Shown here: positions 1-6,280 of the stretch, piece by piece | Position numbering within the stretch: the stretch's first letter is position 1 | Layout: each line of letters starts with the position of its first letter | From: a virus | Direction: 5' to 3' (one strand) | Length of the DNA stretch: 26,353 nucleotides | Virus record (IMG/VR): IMGVR_UViG_3300013094_000235 | Coordinates: 1 to 26,353 of that record | Made by a program: the position numbers and the translations under genes | Notes under the pieces: generated by a model | What the model was told of the DNA's origin: nothing | The model's database searches: none | Seen by the model: the letters and a program-made list of their open reading frames with translations, nothing else

Positions 1-2
1 GT

Positions 3-317
3 AAGGCAAAGGCAGATGATCTGCTTACGGTATTGATTCCATCACTGCGATGGGAAATTGAAAACGAAATCAGACAGCGATTAGCCAAAGAAATGGAAAG
101 CATTGTCCGTGATGCCGCTGATATGGTTTTGACATATGGATATAAAGAAGCGATTAAAGAACTTAGCATAACTGTCAAAGCACCCCATAAAGAGTGGGCA
201 GGGCTGACGGATGAGGAAATTGAAGAATTAGCAAACGGTGTCTTTAATTATGACGATTTTGCCCGCATTATCGAAGCCAAACTCAAGGAGAAAAACACAT
301 GCACCCGTCAGGACTAA
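3..317 (+). CDS. Partial small phage protein (5' end outside window)
   Basis: The frame is open from base 3 through to the stop at 315-317. The first possible start inside the window is a TTG at 33, but it has no Shine-Dalgarno in front of it, so the gene most likely begins upstream of the window and only its C-terminal 104 or so residues are seen. The protein is charged and helical. It ends in a Glu/Asp-rich stretch (LTDEEIEELANG) followed by FARIIEAKLKEKN, a type of tail I associate with small early proteins of podoviruses. No function can be assigned. Its end overlaps the next small gene by 19 nt, which suggests translational coupling within the same operon. Confidence 0.6.
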   Translation, partial: KAKADDLLTVLIPSLRWEIENEIRQRLAKEMESIVRDAADMVLTYGYKEAIKELSITVKAPHKEWAGLTDEEIEELANGVFNYDDFARIIEAKLKEKNTCTRQD

Positions 318-427
318 CACTTGAACGATGGAACTGGCCTTTCAAAACAGATGCAGAGCGTGAGCAAATTCGACTGTGGAAAGAAGGCACACCAAAAGAT
401 CTTTTAGATAACTCAATACCATTCTAG
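299..427 (+). CDS. Small protein, 42 aa, unknown function
   Basis: A 42-codon frame starts at ATG 299 and stops at TAG 425-427. It fills the space between the first partial gene and the DUF3310 gene. A strong Shine-Dalgarno (AAGGAG) sits about 8 nt before the ATG, inside the end of the previous gene, so the two are probably coupled. The peptide begins MHPSGLTLERWNWPFK and has several acidic and basic residues and three tryptophans. I do not recognise a family. The good ribosome binding site and exact fit in an otherwise empty gap are the evidence that it is real. Confidence 0.55.
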   Translation: MHPSGLTLERWNWPFKTDAEREQIRLWKEGTPKDLLDNSIPF

Positions 428-435
428 GAAAGGCG

Positions 436-741
436 ATGGACAATTACCCAGAGGATGAGGCATTTAACGAACTCGAAGCACGACTTGAACGTGAAGCATC
501 TATAAGGCATAACATCATGACAGCAAACGCAAAGCTAGCAAACGAAAAACAAGTTGGTGGCAATCACTACCGTGGCAAAGCCATACAGCCGTGGGACTAT
601 ATCGTGGGTAACAAGTTAGGTTATCTCGAAGGCAACATCATCAAGTACGTGTCCCGTTGGAAAGACAAGAACGGTGTGCAGGATTTGGAGAAAGCCTTGC
701 ACTATCTACAGAAACTTATTGAGGTATCAGGGCAAAGATGA
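436..741 (+). CDS. DUF3310 protein (T7 gp1.7-like)
   Basis: The 101-residue product has the hallmarks of DUF3310: GGNHY at residues 41-45, QPWDYI at 51-56, GNIIKYVSRW at 66-75 and DLEKALHYLQKL at 83-94. DUF3310 proteins are common in phages. The phage T7 member, gp1.7, is a nucleotide kinase acting on dGMP and dTMP, so a role in nucleotide supply is possible here, though many members are uncharacterised. The first 38 residues are a charged helical extension. A GGAAAGG ribosome site precedes ATG 436. The stop overlaps the polymerase start in an ATGA arrangement, which ties its translation to that of the polymerase. Confidence 0.85.
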   Translation: MDNYPEDEAFNELEARLEREASIRHNIMTANAKLANEKQVGGNHYRGKAIQPWDYIVGNKLGYLEGNIIKYVSRWKDKNGVQDLEKALHYLQKLIEVSGQR

Positions 742-2573
742 ACATAATAACGATTGACTTTGAGACGTACTACGACAAGGTTACGTACAGTCTCAGCAAG
801 ATGACAACAGAAGAATATGTGCGGGACAGCCGGTTTGAAGTGATCGGTGTAGCAGTTAAGTTAAACGGTGGTGAGACCGAGTGGGCGAGTGGTACGCACG
901 AACAGATTAAAGAATTTCTGGATTCATTCCCATGGAGTGAGTCGATGATGCTTGCGCATAACTGCATGTTTGACGGTTTCATTATGACCGAGCGGTTCGG
1001 TATTACAGCAAAAGCCTATGCAGATACCTTGTGCATGGGACGAGCCATCCATGGCGTGGATGTGGGTGGTAGTCTGGAGAAACTCGCCGAGCGATACAAG
1101 GTGGGTGTCAAGGGTGATGAGGTGGTTGCCGCCACGGGTAAACATCGTGTGGACTTTTCAGAGACAGACCTTAGTCGCTACGGGGACTACTGCGTCAATG
1201 ACGTAGAGTTAACCTATAAGTTGTTTCACAACATGATTAAAAACGGATTCCCCAAGTCGGAGATGAAGTTAATTGATCTGACCTTGCGGATGTTTATCGA
1301 GCCGAAACTAGACCTTGATCTGAATCTGCTGCAACAGCACTACGAGACAATCAGGGCAACAAAGGCTAAGTTGTTAATCGAAGCCGGTATCACTAACCGT
1401 GAAGAGTTGATGAGCAACCAGAAGTTTGCAGACCTATTGAGGCAGCTTGGTGTTGAGCCACCGACAAAGATTAGCCCTGTCACGGGTAAGGAAGCGTTAG
1501 CCCTAGCCAAGAATGATGAGGACTTTAAGGCGTTGTCTGAACATCCTGACGTGAGGGTGCAAGCCTTAGTCGCTGCCCGACTGGGTGCGAAATCAACGTT
1601 AGAAGAGACTCGAACCGAACGCTTCATGGGAATCTCAAAGCGTGGACTGATGCCAGTTCCCCTGAAATATTATGCGGCACACACGGGACGGTGGGGTGGT
1701 AGCGACAACTTAAACCTACAGAACCTACCAAGCCGAGGCGAGAACGCAGGGAAACTAAAGAAAGCCATCATTGCTCCCGAAGGTTATACGATCATTGACT
1801 CTGACTCGTCACAGATTGAGGCACGGGTGTTGGCGTGGTTATCCGAGCAAGACGATCTGGTCAAAGCCTTTAAGAAAGGTGAGGACGTGTACAAGATCAT
1901 GGCATCGGCTATCTATAACAAGCCTGTCGAAGAGATTACCAAGCCGGAACGATTCGTGGGTAAGACCACTATTCTGGGTGCAGGTTATGGCATGGGCGCA
2001 CAGAAGTTCAGGGCGCAGCTAAAGACGTTTGGCACGGACATCTCCGAGGACGAAGCCCGACATATTATTCAGGTGTACAGACAGACATACCCGAGTATCG
2101 TGGCATTGTGGCGTCAAGCGCAGCTAAGCCTAGAGGCATTGACTAAAGGCGTGACAACAACTTTAGGTAAGGAAGGCGTATTACGGCTGGCCCCGATGGA
2201 GCGTGGGATACGGCTACCAAATAACTTGTTAATGCGTTACGAGAAGTTAATTCCGGTCAAGGACAACGAAGGGCGTGTGCAGTACCAGTACAAAACCCGC
2301 TACGGTTGGAACAAGATATATGGTGGGAAGGTCATTGAGAACGTGTGCCAAGCCCTTGCTCGATGTATCATTGGTGAACAGATGATTCGTATCTCCAAAC
2401 GGTATAGGGTCGTGTTGACCGTGCATGATGCTATCGCTTGTATTGCGCCGGATGCAGAAGTTTTAGAAGCACAAGCGTACGTTGAAGAATGTATGCGGTG
2501 GACACCCGATTGGGCGTATGGTTTACCAGTTAATTGCGAGTCAGGTTACGGGAGAAGTTACGGTGACTGTTGA
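738..2573 (+). CDS. Family A DNA polymerase with 3'-5' exonuclease
   Basis: This 611-residue protein is the replicative polymerase of the phage. The N-terminal proofreading domain is of DEDDy type: Exo I D7/E9 in IDFETYYD, Exo II HNCMFD with D79, Exo III YCVND with Y151 and D155. The C-terminal polymerase domain has motif A (DSSQIEAR, catalytic D356), motif B (R405, K409, YG at 417-418, spaced as R754/K758/Y766 of E. coli Pol I) and motif C (VHDA, D564). No 5'-3' exonuclease domain is present, as is normal for phage enzymes. Motif C carries Ala565 where Pol I has Glu883, which is worth noting. The start overlaps the DUF3310 stop by 4 nt, and the end overlaps the next small gene. Confidence 0.95.
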   Translation: MNIITIDFETYYDKVTYSLSKMTTEEYVRDSRFEVIGVAVKLNGGETEWASGTHEQIKEFLDSFPWSESMMLAHNCMFDGFIMTERFGITAKAYADTLCMGRAIHGVDVGGSLEKLAERYKVGVKGDEVVAATGKHRVDFSETDLSRYGDYCVNDVELTYKLFHNMIKNGFPKSEMKLIDLTLRMFIEPKLDLDLNLLQQHYETIRATKAKLLIEAGITNREELMSNQKFADLLRQLGVEPPTKISPVTGKEALALAKNDEDFKALSEHPDVRVQALVAARLGAKSTLEETRTERFMGISKRGLMPVPLKYYAAHTGRWGGSDNLNLQNLPSRGENAGKLKKAIIAPEGYTIIDSDSSQIEARVLAWLSEQDDLVKAFKKGEDVYKIMASAIYNKPVEEITKPERFVGKTTILGAGYGMGAQKFRAQLKTFGTDISEDEARHIIQVYRQTYPSIVALWRQAQLSLEALTKGVTTTLGKEGVLRLAPMERGIRLPNNLLMRYEKLIPVKDNEGRVQYQYKTRYGWNKIYGGKVIENVCQALARCIIGEQMIRISKRYRVVLTVHDAIACIAPDAEVLEAQAYVEECMRWTPDWAYGLPVNCESGYGRSYGDC

Positions 2574-2736
2574 GTATGCTAGTTTTTATTTACACGCAGT
2601 ACAGGACATGAAGAAAGCACACGATGCGTTAGTAGAAGGTAAACACGAGGAAGCATATGAGCATTGTCTTAACGCTCAAGTCGAGATGCGGTTAATGGCA
2701 GGGGCGGTTAAGACGTGGATAAATAGGAGGGGATAA
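2563..2736 (+). CDS. Small conserved-type phage protein, 57 aa
   Basis: The frame is open from 2482, but the best start is GTG 2563: a GGAGAAG ribosome site lies just before it, and this choice overlaps the polymerase stop by only 11 nt. The 57-residue product is a helical protein with a His/Glu-rich middle (GKHEEAYEHCLNAQ) and a basic end (KTWINRRG). The layout is like a TPR-type helical hairpin, but it is too short to call. Its stop overlaps the ATG of the next gene by one base, so it belongs to the same translationally coupled string. Function unknown. Confidence 0.6.
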   Translation: MTVEYASFYLHAVQDMKKAHDALVEGKHEEAYEHCLNAQVEMRLMAGAVKTWINRRG

Positions 2737-2918
2737 TGGCTATTTCTAGAGCAGAACTACTTAAAGAACTTCTACCTGCACTCAATGAGTTGTTTGGTAA
2801 GGAGTACGAGAAGTACGGTATGACTAGCCCTGACGATCACATAGTAGAGGTGGACTTTAATGAAAGCACAATTCCAAGCACAGAGCTACGGTCAAACGAT
2901 AGCAATAAAAATGAATAG
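2736..2918 (+). CDS. Small protein with capsid-N-terminus-like motif, 60 aa
   Basis: ATG 2736 follows a very strong ribosome site (TAGGAGGGG). Residues 1-27 read MAISRAELLKELLPALNELF followed by GKEYEKY. From memory this closely resembles the first 25 or so residues of major capsid proteins from many aquatic tailed phages (consensus roughly ELLPGLNALFGLEYxRY) and also some stand-alone small phage proteins. The rest (TSPDDHIVEVDFNEST) is acidic. No capsid domain follows, so this is not a capsid protein. The gene overlaps the next frame by 59 nt. A role in assembly or as a decoy of the capsid arm is only a guess. Confidence 0.65.
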   Translation: MAISRAELLKELLPALNELFGKEYEKYGMTSPDDHIVEVDFNESTIPSTELRSNDSNKNE

Positions 2919-3039
2919 TAGATATGCTGAAGACATAGCACGGTCTATCGAAAATGCAAGAATAGCAACGGCGAACCGACTGCTAAACCGAGCATTACGT
3001 ACCACGGTAGATGAGACCCATGAAATCGAGGTGGACTTT
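2847..3039 (+). repeat. 12-bp direct repeat pair at gene junctions
   Basis: GAGGTGGACTTT occurs at 2847-2858 and again at 3028-3039. In both places it encodes Glu-Val-Asp-Phe in one gene (VEVDFN and IEVDFD) and at the same time supplies the GAGGTGG ribosome site for the next overlapping gene (starts at ATG 2860 and TTG 3038). This is consistent with duplication of a small gene-junction module, though 12 bases constrained by both codons and a ribosome site could also converge. Confidence 0.5.
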
Positions 3040-3045
3040 GACTAA
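2860..3045 (+). CDS. Small protein, 61 aa, unknown function
   Basis: ATG 2860 lies 6 nt after GAGGTGG, which serves as ribosome site and is part of a 12-bp sequence repeated before the next gene. An internal ATG at 2911 would shorten the overlap with the previous gene but has no ribosome site, so 2860 is preferred. The 61-residue product has a central amphipathic helix (YAEDIARSIENARIATANRL) and ends HEIEVDFD, echoing the IVEVDFN of its neighbour. I do not recognise a family. It overlaps the nuclease start by 8 nt. Confidence 0.5.
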   Translation: MKAQFQAQSYGQTIAIKMNSRYAEDIARSIENARIATANRLLNRALRTTVDETHEIEVDFD

Positions 3046-3706
3046 GATACCTGCGTGGTCGTACTCAAGCATTAAGCTATATGACCAATGCCCCAAGAAG
3101 TACTACCACTTGCGTGTAATCAAAGACGTAACTGAGCCGCCAACCGATGCAATCACATACGGTAAAGAGTTTCATTCGGCTGCGGAACACTACGTACGGG
3201 ATGACACACCACTACCCCCACAGTTTGCCTTTGTAAAAAGCACCCTTGATAATCTCAAGGCGTTGCCGGGAACGAAGCACTGCGAGTTTGAAATGGGGCT
3301 GACCGAGAACTTAGAGCCATGTAGCTTTAAAGATCCTAACGTGTGGTGGCGTGGTGTAGCTGATCTTCTGGTGATTAACGGTGATGAGGCACGATGCTTA
3401 GACTACAAGACAGGTAAATCTGCCAAGTATGCCGATACCGACCAACTGGAACTCATGGCGCTAGCCGTGTTTAAGCACTTCCCCGAGGTCAAAAAGGTCA
3501 AGGCGGGGCTGCTGTTTGTCATATCTAAGAACTTCATTAAAGATTCATACAGTGCTGACAATCAGGACAAGATGTGGCTAAAATGGTTTAGCGAACATAA
3601 CCGCATGAAATTTTCGTACGAGAAGAACGTATGGAATCCGAGACCTAGCGGTTTGTGCCGTAAGCATTGCCTTGTCTTAGAGTGTGCCCATAACGGGAGG
3701 AACTGA
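3038..3706 (+). CDS. Cas4/RecB-like PD-(D/E)XK nuclease
   Basis: The 222-residue product matches the RecB/Cas4-type nuclease layout: H46 (GKEFHSAAEHY), GVADLL with D109, LDYKTGK with D122 and K124, and QLELMALAVF with Q136. One cysteine near the start (C18 in DQCPKKYY) and three near the end (C207, C211, C216) form the 1+3 pattern that binds a 4Fe-4S cluster in Cas4 and AddB. The frame is open from 3011, but TTG 3038 is chosen because GAGG lies 6 nt before it and the protein then starts MTKIPAWSYSSIKLYDQCP, which is usual for the family. A DNA end-processing role in replication or recombination is likely. No CRISPR array is visible, so a CRISPR role is not implied. Confidence 0.85.
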   Translation: MTKIPAWSYSSIKLYDQCPKKYYHLRVIKDVTEPPTDAITYGKEFHSAAEHYVRDDTPLPPQFAFVKSTLDNLKALPGTKHCEFEMGLTENLEPCSFKDPNVWWRGVADLLVINGDEARCLDYKTGKSAKYADTDQLELMALAVFKHFPEVKKVKAGLLFVISKNFIKDSYSADNQDKMWLKWFSEHNRMKFSYEKNVWNPRPSGLCRKHCLVLECAHNGRN

Positions 3707-3708
3707 CC

Positions 3709-4053
3709 ATGCCGTACGTAAACAAACCAAGACCTTATCACAAAGAGTACCTACAGCAAAAAGCCCGTGGGGAAGAACCTCGTCGAGCCGAGCGGCAACG
3801 AGCAAGACGTGCGATTGATAAGATGTATCCTGATAAGGATAAGGACAAGAAGGCGGACATCCGTGAAGGTAAAGATGTAGCCCACGTCAAGGCACTTGAT
3901 AAGGGTGGTTCAAATAAGTACGGCGTGTTTATTGAATCTGCAAGCGGTAACAGATCATTTAAGCGTGATGCCAAGAGCAATCTTGTTGCCGAAAAGAGTA
4001 AAAAAGAAAAGAAAGAAATTAAGTTGAGCAAGGTTGTTAAGCTCAAAAAATGA
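3709..4053 (+). CDS. Basic HNH-like protein, 114 aa
   Basis: A GGAGG site 8 nt before ATG 3709 supports this start, two bases after the nuclease stop. The protein is strongly basic (charged head to residue 55, Lys-rich tail from 95). The middle, DVAHVKALDKGGSNKYG with H59, L63, GG66-67 and N69, followed by SGNRSFKR at 79-86, resembles the DHxxxLxxGG...N core of small phage HNH proteins. The first histidine of a classic HNH pair is Ala58, and no zinc-binding cysteines are present, so catalytic activity is doubtful. It may be a DNA-binding derivative of HNH nucleases. Position next to the nuclease fits a DNA transaction role. Confidence 0.55.
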   Translation: MPYVNKPRPYHKEYLQQKARGEEPRRAERQRARRAIDKMYPDKDKDKKADIREGKDVAHVKALDKGGSNKYGVFIESASGNRSFKRDAKSNLVAEKSKKEKKEIKLSKVVKLKK

Positions 4054-4062
4054 GTATAGAAT
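4034..4062 (+). promoter_or_regulatory. Candidate sigma70 promoter before helicase leader
   Basis: TTGTTA (4034-4039) and TAGAAT (4057-4062) are separated by 17 nt. The -35 matches consensus at 4 of 6 bases and the -10 at 5 of 6. It overlaps the end of the HNH-like gene. A transcript starting near 4069 would carry the roughly 170-nt structured leader that precedes the helicase. Confidence 0.35.
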
Positions 4063-4145
4063 AAGTACTGTTTTAGATTGTTCAGGGTCGCCCGAGAGTG
4101 TAAGGTGTGAGTGCATTCTGGGCTTTACGTACCTAAATAACCATA

Positions 4146-4236
4146 CCAGTCAGCACTGCTAATTTCCGGCGGGGAACTGACAAACTAGGCAGAGCATAGC
4201 GGACACCGCTTTTGCTCTGTCAGTGCTTTTCTGGAG
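4146..4236 (+). promoter_or_regulatory. Structured leader with Shine-Dalgarno-pairing helix
   Basis: The 189-nt gap at 4054-4242 holds no convincing gene. Its last part folds by hand into a compact RNA: a hairpin at 4190-4219 (CAGAGCA/TGCTCTG plus AGCGG/CCGCT around an ACA loop), a small TTCC/GGAA hairpin at 4164-4176, and a closing helix AGCACTG 4152-4158 with CAGTGCT 4221-4227. CCAG 4146-4149 can extend this by pairing with CTGG 4231-4234, which overlaps the helicase ribosome site. A competing helix, GTCAG 4149-4153 with CTGAC 4177-4181, would break the closing helix. This suggests a two-state translational control element. No known riboswitch or ribozyme core was recognised, and no energy was computed. 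Confidence 0.45.
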
Positions 4237-4242
4237 AATGTG

Positions 4243-5781
4243 TTGGAAATAATAGACAATAAAGTTTTGCTACTCAATCTGCGTAATCCAAACAAAGTTA
4301 CGACAGTTATACCTAAAAGCAAACAGATTGGTCAGAATAAAGTAGCAGTAAGTTGGGGGCTTGATGAGGCCCAAGTGCTAAAGAACCTACAAATAAAAAA
4401 CATCCCATCACCAATTATGGGCAAGTATCACTGGCCCGGAATGTACAAACCTTTCGATCACCAAAAGACTACTGCATCATTTCTTACTCTTAACCGCAGG
4501 GCGTTTTGCCTGAATGAACAAGGCACAGGTAAGACGGGATCGGTAATCTGGGCGGCTGATTACCTCATGAGCATTGGTAAGATAAGGCGGGTGCTTGTCA
4601 TCTGCCCCCTGTCCATCATGGATTCCGCTTGGAGGGCTGACCTTTTTAAGTTCGCTATGCATCGTACCGTTGACATCGCTTATGGTTCGAGGGAGAAACG
4701 AAACCAGATTATCGCTTCCGATGCAGAGTTTGTCATAATAAATTACGATGGAGTCGATATTGTACAAGAGGCTATATCCAATGGTAAGTTCGATCTGATT
4801 GTGGTCGATGAAGCCAATGCCTACAAGAACGCTCAGACAACACGGTGGAAAACACTTAACCGGATATTGAAACCAGACACTTGGCTCTGGATGCTGACCG
4901 GTACACCTGCTGCACAATCTCCCGTAGACGCATATGGGTTAGCTAAGCTAGTCAACCCGCTCGGAGTGCCTAAGTTCTACACCGCCTTTAAAGACTCGGT
5001 GATGTACAAGATAACACAGTTTAAGTGGGTAGCCAGACCTGATGCTGATAAGGTGGTGTTTTCGGCACTGCAACCCGCCATACGATTCACCAAGGACGAA
5101 TGCCTCGATTTGCCGGAAATGACCTACGTCACACGGGAAGTTGAACTGACCCCCCAACAAAGAAAGTATTACGATCTGTTACGAAAGAAGCTCGTACTGC
5201 AGACCGCCGGGGAACAGATTACTGCGGTAAATGCGGCTGTAGGACTCAGTAAGCTGCTGCAAATATCCTGCGGTGCGGTGTACTCCGATTCCGGCGAGAC
5301 ACTCGAATTCGACATTAAGAATCGGTATAAGGTGTTAAGGGAAGCGATAGACGAAACACAGCAAAAGATCTTAATTTTTGTACCGTTCAAGCACACGATT
5401 GAGCTGTTGTCTGAAAAGCTGCAAGCTGACGGGTTCTCTACCGCTATCATCAGCGGGGACGTACCTGCCACTAAACGTGCCGAGATATTTAAAAGCTTTC
5501 AGGAAACCCCTAACCCCCGAGTGCTGATTATCCAACCACAGGCGGCAGCACATGGTGTAACGTTAACAGCGGCTGATACGGTTGTGTGGTGGGGGCCGAC
5601 ACCGAGTTTGGAAACATACGCACAAGCTAACGCACGGGCGCACCGTGCAGGGCAGCGCCATCCGGTCACAGTCATACGACTGCAGGGGTCAAATGCCGAG
5701 AAACATCTGTACAAAATGCTTGACAATAGAATTGAAGACCATGTAAAGTTAGTTGATCTTTACAAGAATTTGCTTGACTAA
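4243..5781 (+). CDS. SNF2-type superfamily 2 helicase
   Basis: About 512 residues with a full set of SF2/SNF2 motifs: motif I EQGTGKT (about 93-99), Ia LVICPLSIM, II VVDEAN (DEAN, about 188-193), III LTGTPA (about 219-224), IV ILIFVPFKHT, V around HGVTLTAADTVVWWG and VI QANARAHRAGQ. Such phage proteins act on duplex DNA, remodelling or unwinding it during replication or recombination. TTG 4243 is preferred because GGAG (4233-4236) is 6 nt before it; GTG 4240 is in frame but too close. No nuclease, HNH or zinc domain is fused. It follows the structured leader at 4146-4236, so its translation may be controlled. Its stop codon overlaps the -35 of a promoter for the next genes. Confidence 0.92.
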   Translation: MEIIDNKVLLLNLRNPNKVTTVIPKSKQIGQNKVAVSWGLDEAQVLKNLQIKNIPSPIMGKYHWPGMYKPFDHQKTTASFLTLNRRAFCLNEQGTGKTGSVIWAADYLMSIGKIRRVLVICPLSIMDSAWRADLFKFAMHRTVDIAYGSREKRNQIIASDAEFVIINYDGVDIVQEAISNGKFDLIVVDEANAYKNAQTTRWKTLNRILKPDTWLWMLTGTPAAQSPVDAYGLAKLVNPLGVPKFYTAFKDSVMYKITQFKWVARPDADKVVFSALQPAIRFTKDECLDLPEMTYVTREVELTPQQRKYYDLLRKKLVLQTAGEQITAVNAAVGLSKLLQISCGAVYSDSGETLEFDIKNRYKVLREAIDETQQKILIFVPFKHTIELLSEKLQADGFSTAIISGDVPATKRAEIFKSFQETPNPRVLIIQPQAAAHGVTLTAADTVVWWGPTPSLETYAQANARAHRAGQRHPVTVIRLQGSNAEKHLYKMLDNRIEDHVKLVDLYKNLLD

Positions 5782-5802
5782 GATAAAGTTCAATAGTATA
5801 GT
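5774..5802 (+). promoter_or_regulatory. Near-consensus sigma70 promoter
   Basis: TTGACT (5774-5779) and TATAGT (5797-5802) are separated by exactly 17 nt, each matching consensus at 5 of 6 bases. The -35 lies inside the last codons of the helicase gene. Transcription would start near 5809 and serve the downstream genes from 5861 to the terminator at 10803. This is the best promoter-like sequence found in the window. Confidence 0.6.
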
Positions 5803-5810
5803 AGTATCAC

Positions 5811-5841
5811 CAGTAGCGAGAATAAAACAAAGCCGTTACTG
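5811..5841 (+). promoter_or_regulatory. 5'-terminal mRNA stem-loop
   Basis: CAGTAGCG (5811-5818) pairs with CGTTACTG (5834-5841) to give an 8-bp stem with one G-U pair and an A-rich 15-nt loop. It would sit almost at the 5' end of the transcript from the promoter at 5774-5802 and does not cover the ribosome site at 5850-5853. 5'-terminal stem-loops of this kind are known to protect bacterial mRNAs from RNase E-dependent decay. Confidence 0.4.
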
Positions 5842-5860
5842 TTCTAACAGGAGAATGAAA

Positions 5861-6280
5861 ATGACAGTAGATGCTGCACAGGCAGACGTGCCTCTGGAAA
5901 AACTCACCCGTATTTATATCAAGATGCGGGATAAAAAATCCGAACTTACCCGGGAACTCGAAGAGCAGATTGCTAAAGTCGACGAGGGTATGAAGACGGT
6001 CAAAACCGCAATCCTCGATCACATGAAGACTCTCGGTGCTGAAAGCCTAAGAACCGATGCGGGTACGGTGTATCGCACCGTAAGAACCACCTACTCAACA
6101 ACCGACTGGGAATCCATGGGCAAGTTTATTCTTGAACACGGTGTGCCGGAATTACTGGAGAAACGACTGCACCAGACCAATATGAAAACGTTTTTAGAGG
6201 AACACCCCGACTTGCTTCCGCCGGGGCTTAACGCAAACATGGAGTATTCCGTGACTATTAAAAGGAGTAAGAATGGCTGA
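5861..6280 (+). CDS. Coiled-coil phage protein, 139 aa, unknown function
   Basis: Two in-frame ATGs occur at 5855 and 5861. GGAG at 5850-5853 is 7 nt from the second and 1 nt from the first, so 5861 is the start. Residues about 12-60 are heptad-like and charged (KSELTRELEEQIAKVDEG), suggesting a coiled coil, followed by a compact domain with GTVYRTVRTTYSTTDWESMG and NMKTFLEEHPDLLPPGLN. This layout is one I associate with conserved but uncharacterised proteins in the replication regions of podoviruses. It is the first gene after the promoter at 5774 and overlaps the next gene by 8 nt. A DNA-binding or replication accessory role is only inferred from position. Confidence 0.75.
   Translation: MTVDAAQADVPLEKLTRIYIKMRDKKSELTRELEEQIAKVDEGMKTVKTAILDHMKTLGAESLRTDAGTVYRTVRTTYSTTDWESMGKFILEHGVPELLEKRLHQTNMKTFLEEHPDLLPPGLNANMEYSVTIKRSKNG

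Noticed and set aside
3038-3706. CRISPR-Cas adaptation locus suggested by the Cas4-like nuclease
   Set aside because: No repeat-spacer array, cas1 or cas2 is present. Cas4-like nucleases are common in phage replication regions.
4054-4242. tRNA, group I intron or hammerhead ribozyme in the gap before the helicase
   Set aside because: No TpsiC-like loop, no cloverleaf, no conserved group I core and no CUGANGA...GAAA pair could be found, so it is described only as a structured leader.
4477-4917. 146-codon open frame on the - strand
   Set aside because: Complement of the helicase motif I-III region, with no ribosome site; the + strand reading is clearly a real helicase.
5753-5860. N-terminal extension of the coiled-coil gene upstream of ATG 5861
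   Set aside because: It would overlap the helicase end and cross the promoter and hairpin; the good ribosome site points to ATG 5861.
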